NCBI GenBank assembly: GCA_964529715.1
Contig: CAZGXI010000002.1
Span: 1 to 64,000, forward strand
Length of the DNA: 64,000 nucleotides
Direction of reading: 5' to 3'
Source of the DNA: CAZGXI01 sp964529715
GTDB taxonomy: Bacteria > Chloroflexota > Anaerolineae > Aggregatilineales > Ch27
The notes under the pieces: generated by a model
Databases searched by the model: none
Told to the model about the DNA's origin: nothing
The model's input: only the letters and a program-made list of their open reading frames with translations
Translations under genes and position numbers: made by a program
Part shown: positions 32,490 through 41,326 of the stretch, in pieces
How the letters are laid out: every line of letters starts with the position of its first letter
How positions within the stretch are numbered: the first letter of the stretch is position 1

Positions 32490-34760
32490 ATGAACCGACG
32501 GCTGCTTCCGTTTCAGGGCTGGCGGCTGACGATGTTCCAGGCAGTGATCTTCTTCACCTTCGTGGTATTGGTCGCCCGGCTGTACTATCTCCAGTTCGTC
32601 GAAGGAGAAATGTACGTGCTCCAGGCAGAGGAAAACCGCCTGCAACTGGTCCCCATCGCCGCGCCGCGCGGCGTGATCTACGACCGTAACGGCGTGGCGC
32701 TGGCGCTCAACGTACCTGCCTTCAACGTGACCATTGTCCCCGCCGACCTGCCCGATAGCACCGAGGAAACGCTGCAAGTGTATAACCGCCTCTCCGCCTT
32801 GCTGGACGTCCCCGCTACGCGAGCAGCAGCAGACGCAGCAGGACGCTCTAATGAGCGCAGCCTGGATGACCTGGTCCGTGAAGGCGAAGGGATCGCCCCC
32901 TACCGGGCCGTCGTGGTCGCGCGGGACATCCCGCGCGATGTGGCCATGCGCATTCTCGAGGAACGGCAATATCTCCCCGGCGTGAATATCCAGGTCGGCG
33001 CGGTACGAGAATATCCCACCGGCGCACTAACCTCGCAAGTGGTCGGTTATCTGGGGCCGATCCCCGCCGAGGAAGCGCAAGAACTCATAGAGCAGGGTTA
33101 CGACCCCAACTTCGACCGTATCGGTTATGCCGGGATCGAGCGGTTCTTGCAGGATGAACTGGCCGGGCGACGCGGCAGCCGCCTGCAAGAAGTGGATGTG
33201 GCCGGGCTGCCGCTGCGCATTATCCGCCGTGAGGACCCCATCGCGGGCCGCAACGTGCGCCTGACCCTGGATGTGGAACTGCAAGCCGCCGCGCAAGAGG
33301 CCTTGATCCGACGCATCAACCTTGTCAACGCCGACGCCGGGCGCATCGTGACCCAGGCCGGCACGGTGATCGCCATGAATCCCCAGACAGGTGAGGTGCT
33401 GGCAATGGTGAGCTGGCCCACCTACGACAACACGCGCTTCGCCCGCACCATCGACGGCAATTATTTCTTCCAATTGGACGCCGACCCCCTGTTGCCGTTG
33501 CTGAACCACGCCATCCAGGCGCTCTATCCGCCGGGGTCAGTGTGGAAGCTGATCACGGCGGTGGGCGTTCTGGAAGAGGATGTCATCGCTCCCGAAGCCG
33601 AACTGCAAGACCCCGGACGGCTGGTGTTGCCCAACCGCTACGCCCCCAATGACCCGGCGGCCTCTCAGACCTTTGTCTGTTGGTTTCGTAATGGACATGG
33701 CAATGTGGATATGATCCGGGGCATTGCCTGGTCTTGCGACGTATATTTCTACCAGATCGGCGGCGGCAACCCGGAAGTGCCCGAAAGTATCTTGCGCAGC
33801 GGCGGCCTGGGCATCAACGACCTGTACCGCTATGGCACGGCCTTCGGCATCGGCTCGGAATTGGGCGTCGAGTTGCCTTTTGAGTACGCGGGACGGATGC
33901 CTGATCCCGACTGGAAACGGCGAACTTATGGCGAAAACTGGTCGCTGGGCGACACCTACAATGCCGCCTTCGGCCAAGGTTACGTCACCGTGACGCCGCT
34001 GCAACTCGTCAACGCCGTTGCCGCCATCGCTAACGGTGGCACGCTCTACCAGCCGACCATCATCCAGAGTTTTCTGGACGCGCAGGGCAACGTGGTAGAA
34101 GGTTTTACCCCGCATGTGGCGCGCACATTGCGCCGCCCAGCCCTCGGCGAGCCAGTGGTGCTGCTGTTACAGGAAGACATGATTTTGCAGGGCGAAAACA
34201 GCCTGGCCTGTCGCTGTGAGCCAGACAGCGAGTTCTACGATGCAGCACAATGCAATCCCCAAACTTACACCGCTCAGGTTGACGTCAGCAGCGACCCTCA
34301 ACAGCCGGACCTGCGGGCCTACACGGTCAATGTGCCACGCAACTACATCTTCAACGGCAGCATTTGTGACGAAAACCAGTTCGACCCCACCTACCGCCCG
34401 CCCTTCGTCAGCACGGAGACCTTCGACCTTGTTCAACAGGGGATGCGCGCCGCCGTAACGATTGAAGGCGGTACGGCTCTGGCAGCCAACCTGCCTTACG
34501 TCGAGGTTGCTGGCAAGACGGGCACGGCGGAATACTGCGACGACATCGCCCGTCCCCTGGGCCTGTGTGTGCCGGGCAACTGGCCCGCACACGCCTGGTT
34601 CGTCGCTTATGCGCCCTATGAAAATCCAGAGATCGTCGCTCTCGCCTTCGTCTACAATGGTGGCGAGGGATCGCTGGTGGCACTACCGGTCGTGCGGGAC
34701 CTGCTGGAAGCCTACTTCCGTCTGCAAAATGAGCGCCGGCAGACTGCCGCAGCGCAATAG
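32490..34760 (+). CDS. mrdA: Penicillin-binding protein 2, elongation transpeptidase
   Basis: A class B PBP that cross-links side-wall peptidoglycan with RodA. After a membrane anchor (about 14-32), the pedestal domain begins with RGVIYDRNG. The transpeptidase has S350-x-x-K353 (PGSVWKLITA), S415-C-D417 in place of SxN (an SxD form is common in elongation-type PBPs) and K676-T-G. Between the second and third motifs, residues about 560-650 form an extra segment with at least four Cys (ACRC, AAQC, SICDE), and two more Cys follow the KTG (EYCDD, GLCVPG), suggesting disulfides outside the cell. 756 residues is longer than the usual 600-650. It sits between mreD and minC in the shape operon. Confidence 0.94.
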   Translation: MNRRLLPFQGWRLTMFQAVIFFTFVVLVARLYYLQFVEGEMYVLQAEENRLQLVPIAAPRGVIYDRNGVALALNVPAFNVTIVPADLPDSTEETLQVYNRLSALLDVPATRAAADAAGRSNERSLDDLVREGEGIAPYRAVVVARDIPRDVAMRILEERQYLPGVNIQVGAVREYPTGALTSQVVGYLGPIPAEEAQELIEQGYDPNFDRIGYAGIERFLQDELAGRRGSRLQEVDVAGLPLRIIRREDPIAGRNVRLTLDVELQAAAQEALIRRINLVNADAGRIVTQAGTVIAMNPQTGEVLAMVSWPTYDNTRFARTIDGNYFFQLDADPLLPLLNHAIQALYPPGSVWKLITAVGVLEEDVIAPEAELQDPGRLVLPNRYAPNDPAASQTFVCWFRNGHGNVDMIRGIAWSCDVYFYQIGGGNPEVPESILRSGGLGINDLYRYGTAFGIGSELGVELPFEYAGRMPDPDWKRRTYGENWSLGDTYNAAFGQGYVTVTPLQLVNAVAAIANGGTLYQPTIIQSFLDAQGNVVEGFTPHVARTLRRPALGEPVVLLLQEDMILQGENSLACRCEPDSEFYDAAQCNPQTYTAQVDVSSDPQQPDLRAYTVNVPRNYIFNGSICDENQFDPTYRPPFVSTETFDLVQQGMRAAVTIEGGTALAANLPYVEVAGKTGTAEYCDDIARPLGLCVPGNWPAHAWFVAYAPYENPEIVALAFVYNGGEGSLVALPVVRDLLEAYFRLQNERRQTAAAQ

Positions 34761-34893
34761 CGCGAGCACAAAAAATGAGTATAGTTGTAAGCGGTCGTCC
34801 CACCACAGGGTAAGGTAAGGGGTTCCGGTCCCTGGTTTCCACAGGTAGGGATGTCCTGCGCTGCGCCGGGCCGCAAGGCAAAAGGTTAGGGCC

Positions 34894-35631
34894 ATGGCGA
34901 ATCAAAACACACTCGTGATCAAAGGCGTCCGGGATGGGCTGCTGGTCCACCTGGAGCCTGAAGAGGACTGGACGATCCAGGTCAAGCGCCTGGTCGCCCA
35001 TATTGACGAACAAACGACGTTCTTTCGGGGTGCGCGGCTGGCCCTGGATGTGGGCGCGCGGTCGATCCGCAAGCATGAACTCGGCGCGCTCCAGGCCATG
35101 CTGGAAAAACGCGGCGTGACCTTGTGGGCCGTCCTGAGCGAGAGCATTACCACCCTCGGCGCGGTGCGCAAGTTGGGCCTGTCAACGACCCTCACACCAC
35201 CTGCGCCGGCTGCCTCCCCCGACGCCCAGGACGGCAATGCAGTGGCGGAATCTTTGCTGCGCGTCGAGCACGACGCCCCGCCACCGATCAACCCAGATGA
35301 GGCGGGGACGCAAGGCGTGCTGGTGCGGCGCACTCTGCGCAGTGGTCGCAGTGTGCACAGTGGTGGGCATGTGGTCGTGTTGGGCGATGTCAACCCCGGC
35401 GCAGAGATCGTCGCCGGGGGCGATGTGATCGTGTGGGGACGCTTGCGGGGAGTCGTCCACGCAGGCGCGCACGGCGACGAATCGGCAGTCGTCTGTGCAT
35501 TGGATATGTCGCCGACGCAGCTTCGCATCGCGGGCTATATCGCCACGTCGCCCAAAGAGGCGCGCGGCAGACCCGTGCCCGAAATGGCTATGGTCCGCGA
35601 GCAGCGCATCGTCGTGGAAGCCTGGACCTGA
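34894..35631 (+). CDS. minC: Septum site-determining protein MinC
   Basis: MinC blocks FtsZ assembly away from midcell when recruited by MinD. The 245-residue protein has a variable N-terminal domain (about 1-100), a Pro/Ala linker (about 105-135), and the conserved right-handed beta-helix domain: LRSGRSVHSGGHVVVLGDVN, GAEIVAGGDVIVWG, LRGVVHAGAHGDE. It is the first of three consecutive min genes. The 133-bp gap before it, after the PBP2 gene, shows no clear promoter hexamers; AAAAGG precedes the ATG. Confidence 0.93.
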   Translation: MANQNTLVIKGVRDGLLVHLEPEEDWTIQVKRLVAHIDEQTTFFRGARLALDVGARSIRKHELGALQAMLEKRGVTLWAVLSESITTLGAVRKLGLSTTLTPPAPAASPDAQDGNAVAESLLRVEHDAPPPINPDEAGTQGVLVRRTLRSGRSVHSGGHVVVLGDVNPGAEIVAGGDVIVWGRLRGVVHAGAHGDESAVVCALDMSPTQLRIAGYIATSPKEARGRPVPEMAMVREQRIVVEAWT

Positions 35632-35654
35632 GACAGGAAAGGAACCTGATCCGC

Positions 35655-36467
35655 ATGGGGGCGCGAGTCATCACCGTTACGTCCGGCAAGGGCGGAGTCG
35701 GCAAAACAACGGCTACGGCCAACATCGCCGTTGCCCTGGCGCTGATGGGCAAGAAGGTCGTCGCTATCGATACCGACATCGGCCTGCGCAACCTGGATGT
35801 GATCATGGGGCTGGAAAATCGCATCGTGTACGACCTGGTCGATGTGGTCGAAGGGCGCTGTAAGTTGCGCCAGGCGATGATCAAACACAAAGTTTATCCG
35901 GCGCTCTATCTGATCCCCGCCGCCCAGACACGCGATAAAAGCGCCGTCAGCCCGTCGGACATGCTGGCCGTGACGCAAGAACTCCGCGAGGAGCACGATT
36001 TCGTCATCATGGACTCGCCGGCAGGCATCGAGCGTGGCTTTCGCAACGCGGTGGCCCCTGCCGACGAGGTGATCATCGTCACGAACCCCGAAGTTTCTGC
36101 CGTGCGCGACGCCGACCGTATTATCGGCCTGCTGGAAGCGGAAGAAAAAGGCCCCGGCAAGCTGGTCATCAACCGCGTCAAGCCCGACATGGTGCGGCGC
36201 GGCGAAATGCTCTCCATCCAGGACGTGATCGACATCCTGGCGATCAAACTGCTGGGCGTCGTGCCGGAAGACGAGAACGTACTGGTGTCTTCCAATCGAG
36301 GCGAACCGGCTGCCAGCGATCCCAAGTCGCGGGCCGGCCAGGCCTTCCGTAACATCGCCCGGCGGCTGTGCGGTGAAGAAGTGCCGTTGATGTCCCTGGA
36401 CGAGTCGGGAGGTTTTTTTCAACGCCTGCTCAAGCTGCTCAGCGGCAGCACGACAGGGGCAGGTTAG
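35655..36467 (+). CDS. minD: Septum site-determining ATPase MinD
   Basis: A membrane-cycling ParA-type ATPase that carries MinC and is displaced by MinE. The deviant Walker A SGKGGVGKTT is at about residues 10-19, the A' motif is IDTDIGLRNLD and the Walker B region is FVIMDSPAGIE. The C-terminus (GGFFQRLLKLLSG) is an amphipathic membrane-targeting helix. The ATG at 35655 follows GGAAAGGAA; the frame is open upstream within minC but that is not coding. Length 270 residues is typical. minE follows 18 bp later. Confidence 0.95.
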   Translation: MGARVITVTSGKGGVGKTTATANIAVALALMGKKVVAIDTDIGLRNLDVIMGLENRIVYDLVDVVEGRCKLRQAMIKHKVYPALYLIPAAQTRDKSAVSPSDMLAVTQELREEHDFVIMDSPAGIERGFRNAVAPADEVIIVTNPEVSAVRDADRIIGLLEAEEKGPGKLVINRVKPDMVRRGEMLSIQDVIDILAIKLLGVVPEDENVLVSSNRGEPAASDPKSRAGQAFRNIARRLCGEEVPLMSLDESGGFFQRLLKLLSGSTTGAG

Positions 36468-36485
36468 TCGAGGAGACGAGCGCCG

Positions 36486-36752
36486 ATGAACAACCTGCTC
36501 GACCGTTTAATGGGACGCGGCACACCCGGCTCGGCCAAAATCGCCAAAGAGCGCCTTCAGTTAGTGCTGGTGCACGACCGGCTCGACCTCTCGCCGGAGA
36601 AAATGCAGGCGTTGAAGGACGAGATTATCGCCGTGATCTCTAAGTACGTACGCATCGACCAGAAAAACGTCGAGATTGCTATCGAGCAGCGCCAGCGCGA
36701 CAACTGGCTGGTGGCGGATATTCCCCTGGCAACCGACAGCAGCGAGAAATAA
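36486..36752 (+). CDS. minE: Cell division topological specificity factor MinE
   Basis: An 88-residue MinE: the N-terminal amphipathic helix and MinD-contact segment (AKERLQLVLVHDRLDLSPEK) is followed by the dimerisation domain (LKDEIIAVISKYVRID, then NVEIAIEQR). It triggers MinD ATPase and so drives the pole-to-pole pattern. GAGGAGACG precedes the ATG. It ends the min trio; rodA follows after 161 bp that contain a TTATAG-like -10 but nothing else clear. Confidence 0.93.
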   Translation: MNNLLDRLMGRGTPGSAKIAKERLQLVLVHDRLDLSPEKMQALKDEIIAVISKYVRIDQKNVEIAIEQRQRDNWLVADIPLATDSSEK

Positions 36753-36913
36753 GCTGGCCTGTGGTGAGCCGTGCTCATCCGGGTTATAGTTCACGTGCGC
36801 AACTCTCCAGGGGCAGTGACAGCCTCTGGTTTTCTGCTGGGTGAGGAACAAGGCTTTAGATTCTGTCGGGGCGACCCGCACACAACGGCAAAACCCCCGG
36901 CGTCCGGCAGCCC

Positions 36914-38017
36914 ATGATCGAACATAACGGCAGTATCTGGCGAAAATTCGACTTTATCCTGTTCGGCGCAGTGTTGCTGCTGATCATCTACGGCGTGCTG
37001 ATGATCCGCAGCGCCACATTAGGCGCGGTCGATCCCGACCTGATCAACCGCGTCGAGCGCCAGATTCAATATGCCGGGGTCGGTATTGTGCTCGTCTTCG
37101 TACTGACGGCCCTGGATTACCGTCTGCTGTGTGCATTACACCGCTGGATTTACCTGTTCGTGATCTCCATCCTGGGCATGGTGGCGTTCTTTGGGCTGAT
37201 CGGAGACGCGGGGGCACAGCGTTGGTTGAACGTAGGCATTCCCATCCAGCCCTCAGAAATCAGCAAAGTCCTGCTGATCATCACTCAGGCACAACACCTC
37301 AGCAATCAATACGAAAAATATCACGAACTGCGCACGGTGTTGATTTCCCTGGCCTATATCGCCATTCCGGCGGCATTCGTCTTCTTACAGCCGTCGTTGG
37401 GCGTAACCATCGTCATCATGGTGACGTGGTTCGTGATGGCCTGGGCGGCGGGTCTGCGCCTCAAGCACATCGCTTTGTTCGCCCTGGTAGTGCTGATCGC
37501 GCTGCCCTTCATCTGGTTCAACATGGAAGCCTACCAGCAGCAGCGCATCATCAATTTCATCAATCCCGACGCCGACCCCGACGGGCAGTACAATATCCTT
37601 CAGGCACGCATCAGCATCGGGTCTGGAGGATTGCTGGGCAAAGGCTATGCCCAGGGCACCCAGACGCAACTCCGCTTTTTGCGCGTGCGGCATACCGACT
37701 TCATCTTCAGTGTAATCGCCGAAGAACTAGGCTTCGTCGGCGCGCTAGCAGCCCTGGGGCTGATCGGCGTGGTGCTGTGGCGTATCCTGCACGTAGCGGG
37801 AGTAGCCGCCGACCCGCTGGGCAGTCTGCTGTGTTATGGCGTGGCGACGGTAATCTTCTTCCAGACGGCGGTTTCCATCGGCATGAACCTGAACATACTG
37901 CCTGTGACCGGTCTCACCCTGCCGTTCATCAGTTCGGGCGGCAGTTCACTGCTCACGCTGCTGTTCGGCATCGGCTTGGTGGAAAGCGTCTACGTGCGCC
38001 GCAAGTCGCTCGGCTAA
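36914..38017 (+). CDS. rodA: Rod shape-determining glycosyltransferase RodA
   Basis: A SEDS-family polymerase that extends glycan strands from lipid II as the partner of PBP2. The 367-residue protein has about ten membrane helices and family signatures GDAGAQRWLNVGIPIQPSEI, ISIGSGGLLGKGYAQGTQTQ, the catalytic-region segment FIFSVIAEELGFVGAL, and the final GLTLPFISSGGSSLLTLL. Placement after mreBCD, mrdA and minCDE supports RodA rather than FtsW. gltX follows 110 bp downstream with its own TATAAT at about 38050. Confidence 0.93.
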   Translation: MIEHNGSIWRKFDFILFGAVLLLIIYGVLMIRSATLGAVDPDLINRVERQIQYAGVGIVLVFVLTALDYRLLCALHRWIYLFVISILGMVAFFGLIGDAGAQRWLNVGIPIQPSEISKVLLIITQAQHLSNQYEKYHELRTVLISLAYIAIPAAFVFLQPSLGVTIVIMVTWFVMAWAAGLRLKHIALFALVVLIALPFIWFNMEAYQQQRIINFINPDADPDGQYNILQARISIGSGGLLGKGYAQGTQTQLRFLRVRHTDFIFSVIAEELGFVGALAALGLIGVVLWRILHVAGVAADPLGSLLCYGVATVIFFQTAVSIGMNLNILPVTGLTLPFISSGGSSLLTLLFGIGLVESVYVRRKSLG

Positions 38018-38127
38018 ATCGACCCTCTACGAACTCCTCGCCGTCAGGTATAATTCTTTCCACCATCCCACCATGCGACATTGAGGTGGGGTATCGCTTG
38101 CTGCTGTCCTTGACGGAGTGTATATCT

Positions 38128-39591
38128 GTGGATCGTCCCGTTCGTGTTCGCTTCGCCCCCAGTCCCACCGGCCCCCTGCATATCGGGGGCGTGCGCACGG
38201 CGCTGTTCAATTGGCTGTTTGCGCGCCACCACAACGGCGTGTTCATCCTGCGCATCGAAGATACCGACCAGAATCGCTACGTGCCCGGCTCGCAGGAGAT
38301 GATCATGAGTGGACTGCGCTGGCTCGGCCTGCAATGGGATGAAGGCCCGGAGGTCGGCGGCGCCTATGGCCCATACATCCAATCGGAGCGGACGGCGCTC
38401 TACCGGGAATGGGCCAACTGGCTGGTAGAACACGGCCACGCTTATCGCTGCTACTGCACGCCCGCACGGCTGGAGACACTACGCGACCAGGGCGTGTCGG
38501 GCTACGACCGACACTGCCGCGCTCTCTCGCCAGAGGAGCGCGCCGCGCATGAGGCGGCAGGCGATAGCTACGTAATCCGTTTCAAGATGCCGCTTGATGG
38601 GCAGACAACCGTCCACGACCTGATCCGGGGAGACATCACGGTCGAGAACGCCACCCTCACCGACCTGGTGCTGCTTAAATCCGATGGCTTGCCGACCTAT
38701 CACCTGGCGAACGTGGTGGACGATCACTTTATGGCGATCAGCCATATCCTGCGCGCCGAGGAATGGATTTCGACCGCGCCGGTCCACCGGCAGCTTTACC
38801 GCGCTTTCGGCTGGGAGATGCCTGCCATCGCCCACCTGCCGGTCATCCTCAACCCCAACGGTAAAGGCAAGCTCAGCAAACGCAGCGCGGGCTTCATGCA
38901 GGATGGGCGCAAAGTGCCGGTGCTGCTGGACGAGTTCCGTGAAGCCGGCTACCTGCCGGAGGCCATCGTCAACTTTTTGACGAACATCGGCTGGAGCTTT
39001 GGCGACGACCGAGAGATTTTTACCGTCCAGGAGTCGATCCAACGGTTCGACCTGGGGCGCGTTAACCCGGCAGGTGGTATCTTTCCACTGGACAAACTGG
39101 ACTGGCTGAATGGCTATTACCTGCGCCAGATGGACGCCGACCGCCTGCTCCCCCTGCTCCAAGAGAAGCTGATCCAGGCCGGCTTCACCGTCGAGCCGGA
39201 CCTGCTGCGCCGGGCGCTGCCGCTCATCCAGCCACGCATCCACACATTGAATGAAACAGCGGCGGTCGGAGGCTTCTTCTTCGCAGAGCGCATCGACCCG
39301 CCGGCACAGGAGTTGATCCAGAAAGGCATGGACGCCGCAGGTGCACGGCTGGCGCTGGCAGCGGCCCGCGAAACCCTTGCCGCACTGCCGGAATTCACAG
39401 CGGCGGCGCTGGAACACAGCCTGCGCGCCCTGGCCGAACGGCTGGGCGTCACGACTGGCCAACTTTTCGGCACGCTGCGCGTGGCCCTGACCGGCCAGAC
39501 CTTCGCGCCGCCGCTGTTCGAGACGATGGCCGTGCTGGGCCGCGCACGCTGCCTGTCCCGGATTGAAGCAGCAGAAGCACAACTGTTGTAA
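38128..39591 (+). CDS. gltX: Glutamyl-tRNA synthetase
   Basis: A class I synthetase that charges tRNA-Glu, and tRNA-Gln as well in organisms that use the amidotransferase route. The HIGH region is PSPTGPLHIGG near residue 12 and the KMSKS equivalent is GKLSKRS near 250; the anticodon-binding domain occupies about 330-487. The start is a GTG at 38128 with GGAG 9-12 bases upstream; the frame continues far upstream into rodA but that part is noncoding overlap. A TATAAT at about 38050 gives a promoter. The tRNA-Gln gene follows 85 bp later. The 487-residue length is normal. Confidence 0.95.
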   Translation: MDRPVRVRFAPSPTGPLHIGGVRTALFNWLFARHHNGVFILRIEDTDQNRYVPGSQEMIMSGLRWLGLQWDEGPEVGGAYGPYIQSERTALYREWANWLVEHGHAYRCYCTPARLETLRDQGVSGYDRHCRALSPEERAAHEAAGDSYVIRFKMPLDGQTTVHDLIRGDITVENATLTDLVLLKSDGLPTYHLANVVDDHFMAISHILRAEEWISTAPVHRQLYRAFGWEMPAIAHLPVILNPNGKGKLSKRSAGFMQDGRKVPVLLDEFREAGYLPEAIVNFLTNIGWSFGDDREIFTVQESIQRFDLGRVNPAGGIFPLDKLDWLNGYYLRQMDADRLLPLLQEKLIQAGFTVEPDLLRRALPLIQPRIHTLNETAAVGGFFFAERIDPPAQELIQKGMDAAGARLALAAARETLAALPEFTAAALEHSLRALAERLGVTTGQLFGTLRVALTGQTFAPPLFETMAVLGRARCLSRIEAAEAQLL

Positions 39592-39676
39592 ATCCCGGCA
39601 GTTCGCACAGCCGGACGCAAAAGCTGCACTTGGCTCTTGACCCTACAGCAGGGGCGTGCTAAAATAACGGCAACTC

Positions 39677-39751
39677 TTGGGGGATAGTTTAATTGGCAGA
39701 ACAACGGGTTCTGGCCCCGTCAGTCTTGGTTCGAGTCCAGGTCCCCCAGCC
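39677..39751 (+). tRNA. tRNA-Gln (anticodon CTG)
   Basis: The cloverleaf folds fully: acceptor TGGGGGA pairs with TCCCCCA, the D-arm contains AATTGGC, the anticodon stem ACGGG/CCCGT encloses TTCTGGC with anticodon CTG at loop positions 34-36, and the T-arm CTTGG/CCAGG encloses TTCGAGT. The discriminator is G and the terminal CCA is encoded. It reads CAG codons. A terminator follows five bases later. Confidence 0.95.
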
Positions 39752-39755
39752 AAAA

Positions 39756-39794
39756 CAAGCCCTTACCTGCTGTTGAGGTAAGGGCTTTTGTTTT
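39756..39794 (+). terminator. Rho-independent terminator after tRNA-Gln
   Basis: A perfect 12-bp stem, AAGCCCTTACCT (39756-39767) with AGGTAAGGGCTT (39775-39786), a seven-base loop, and a T-rich tail TTGTTTT. Confidence 0.93.
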
Positions 39795-39814
39795 CGTGTA
39801 CGGCCCTGCCAAAC

Positions 39815-39838
39815 AAAACGCCCCATGAGCGGGGCGTT
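39815..39838 (-). terminator. Terminator of pilin gene 1
   Basis: AAACGCCCC (39815-39823) pairs exactly with GGGGCGTTT (39830-39838) around six bases. On the minus strand it lies 40 bp after the pilin stop and is followed by TTTTG and TTT, so it mainly terminates the pilin transcript. Confidence 0.85.
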
Positions 39839-39878
39839 TGAAACATAAAAGCGGCAGCGAGACGAAAGATAGCGACGA

Positions 39879-40367
39879 TCAGGGGTTAACCACCGTGAAG
39901 GTGGTGGAACATTCGCCGGTGTACCCACCGGTATCGGTAGCAACAGCGCGGATAGTATGGGTACCAAGCGACAGGTTCGTGGTAGCACACGGCCCATCGC
40001 CTGACGGAAAACAGTACTTATAGCGATACTCGGTCCAATACGGGACGCCATCCAGGTAAGTTTGCACTGAGGTGATGGCATCCGCTCCATCGTCGTCAGT
40101 GACGAAAATCTCCATAGAGACCGGATTGCGAATGGTAGAGCCACTGGCTATGCCACAAGTCACGCGCGGCGCTTCACACGCCTCGACCTGTGGCGCGTTA
40201 TTTCCCAGAGAGAGCAAAGCGTCGCAGAAGACGTTTTGAATCTGCCTGCCCAGCAGGGCCAGAATCACGATGGCGGCGACAGCCACCAGGACCAGGATCA
40301 GGGCATACTCCACCAGGCCCTGTCCTCGTTCCCGCAGCCGCAACCTGCCCTTACGTATCACAGTCAT
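39879..40367 (-). CDS. Flp-type pilin with Ig-like six-Cys extension, copy 1
   Basis: The 162-residue protein starts with a basic leader and the type IVb prepilin site RERG/QGLVEYALIL, with Glu at +5 and Tyr at +6 of the mature chain, then a hydrophobic assembly helix (about 17-42). Flp pilins are normally 50-80 residues; here about 100 residues follow that look like an Ig-like/cadherin-type beta domain (VTDDDGADAITSVQTYLDG, LGTHTIRAVATDTGG). Six Cys are conserved in the paralogue next door. The ATG at 40367 has GAGGAGG upstream. Probably a surface pilin with an adhesive or sensing head. The Tad secretion genes are not in this window. Confidence 0.85.
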   Translation of the reverse strand: MTVIRKGRLRLRERGQGLVEYALILVLVAVAAIVILALLGRQIQNVFCDALLSLGNNAPQVEACEAPRVTCGIASGSTIRNPVSMEIFVTDDDGADAITSVQTYLDGVPYWTEYRYKYCFPSGDGPCATTNLSLGTHTIRAVATDTGGYTGECSTTFTVVNP

Positions 40368-40495
40368 GATGATGTCCTCCTCAGATAAAATTGGGACGAT
40401 GATCGAGCGATTCATCTTCATCATAAGCCCGCACACCCAGAGCGTAAAGTTTTTGTAAGGTTTTCCGCAGAACTCCTTAACAAGCGGAGCAACGA

Positions 40496-40524
40496 AAAAC
40501 GCCCCTGGTGCGGTGGGGCGTTTT
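40496..40524 (-). terminator. Terminator of pilin gene 2
   Basis: AAAACGCCCC (40496-40505) pairs exactly with GGGGCGTTTT (40515-40524) around nine bases, and on the minus strand five Ts follow. It separates the two pilin genes, so they are independent transcripts despite identical direction. Confidence 0.85.
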
Positions 40525-40566
40525 ATCGTGTTGTGGACAAGAAAACAGCGATGAAAAACAAGACGA

Positions 40567-41070
40567 TCAGGACCGAGTAAAGGTAACCGAGCATTCACCG
40601 GTATTGCCGTCTACATCGGTGGCGACCATGCGAATCGTGTGTGAACCGGGCGTCAGAGTGTTGGTATTAAAGTTGTAGCAAGGTGCACCGCCGCCGGGGT
40701 CGGCAGCCATGCAGTAACGGTAGTGGTTCTCCGTCGTGTATAACACGCCGTCGATGAAAAAACGGACTTCGACAATGGTCGCCGGTCCGTCGCTATCTTG
40801 CACGTCAGCCTCAAAAGGCACCCCACCGCTGACCGTTGCGCCGTTGCCCGCGCCCAGGCAGGTTACGCGCGGCGCCTCGCACGCCTGCACTTGCGGGGCA
40901 ACATCGCCCATTTGCAGCAGAATATCACAAAAAACGTTCTGAATCTGTTGTCCTAACAGGCCGACGATCACGATCACGACAACAGCAACTAGGACCAAAA
41001 TCAGGGCATATTCAACCAATCCCTGCCCCTCATAAGAAACCGACCGTATTCCTCCTTTGGTGACAAACAT
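40567..41070 (-). CDS. Flp-type pilin with Ig-like six-Cys extension, copy 2
   Basis: A 167-residue paralogue of the downstream pilin, with the prepilin site SYEG/QGLVEYALIL, the assembly helix (about 18-40), and the same six-Cys pattern: NVFCDI, QACEAPRVTC, YRYCM, GAPCYN and GECSVTF. The Ig-like part (FEADVQDSDGPATIVEVRFF, PGSHTIRMVATDVDGNTGEC) has diverged, which fits a heteropolymeric pilus or two alternative heads. The ATG at 41070 follows GGAGGT. It has its own terminator, and the 256-bp gap upstream shows AT-rich sequence but no clear -35/-10 pair. Confidence 0.85.
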   Translation of the reverse strand: MFVTKGGIRSVSYEGQGLVEYALILVLVAVVVIVIVGLLGQQIQNVFCDILLQMGDVAPQVQACEAPRVTCLGAGNGATVSGGVPFEADVQDSDGPATIVEVRFFIDGVLYTTENHYRYCMAADPGGGAPCYNFNTNTLTPGSHTIRMVATDVDGNTGECSVTFTRS

Positions 41071-41326
41071 CGTATACCTCCACAGCGATAATCTGTTTCT
41101 TAGAAATTTGATCTAAATTGTAACCTAAGCATAGTACAACAGCGCAATAAGCACAAAGCGGCGCGCGTCATTCTGACAAATCCTGTACAGCCAGTCGGCA
41201 GGGCAGACAGTGGCCGGCTTTCTAACCCGCTTATGACCGTTTACGTACACATCCCCGATTGAACGCCGCCTCAGTCGCTCTTAGAATGAGCGTATACAGT
41301 CTAACCCTTTCCCGGCATAAATTTCG

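Noticed and set aside
33732..33740. PBP2 second motif SCD in place of SxN as a sign of inactivity
   Set aside because: Elongation-type class B PBPs often have Asp at this place; the other motifs are intact.
37129..38127. In-frame extension of gltX through rodA
   Set aside because: The extension is translated from rodA in another frame; GTG 38128 has a ribosome site and yields the normal GluRS N-terminus.
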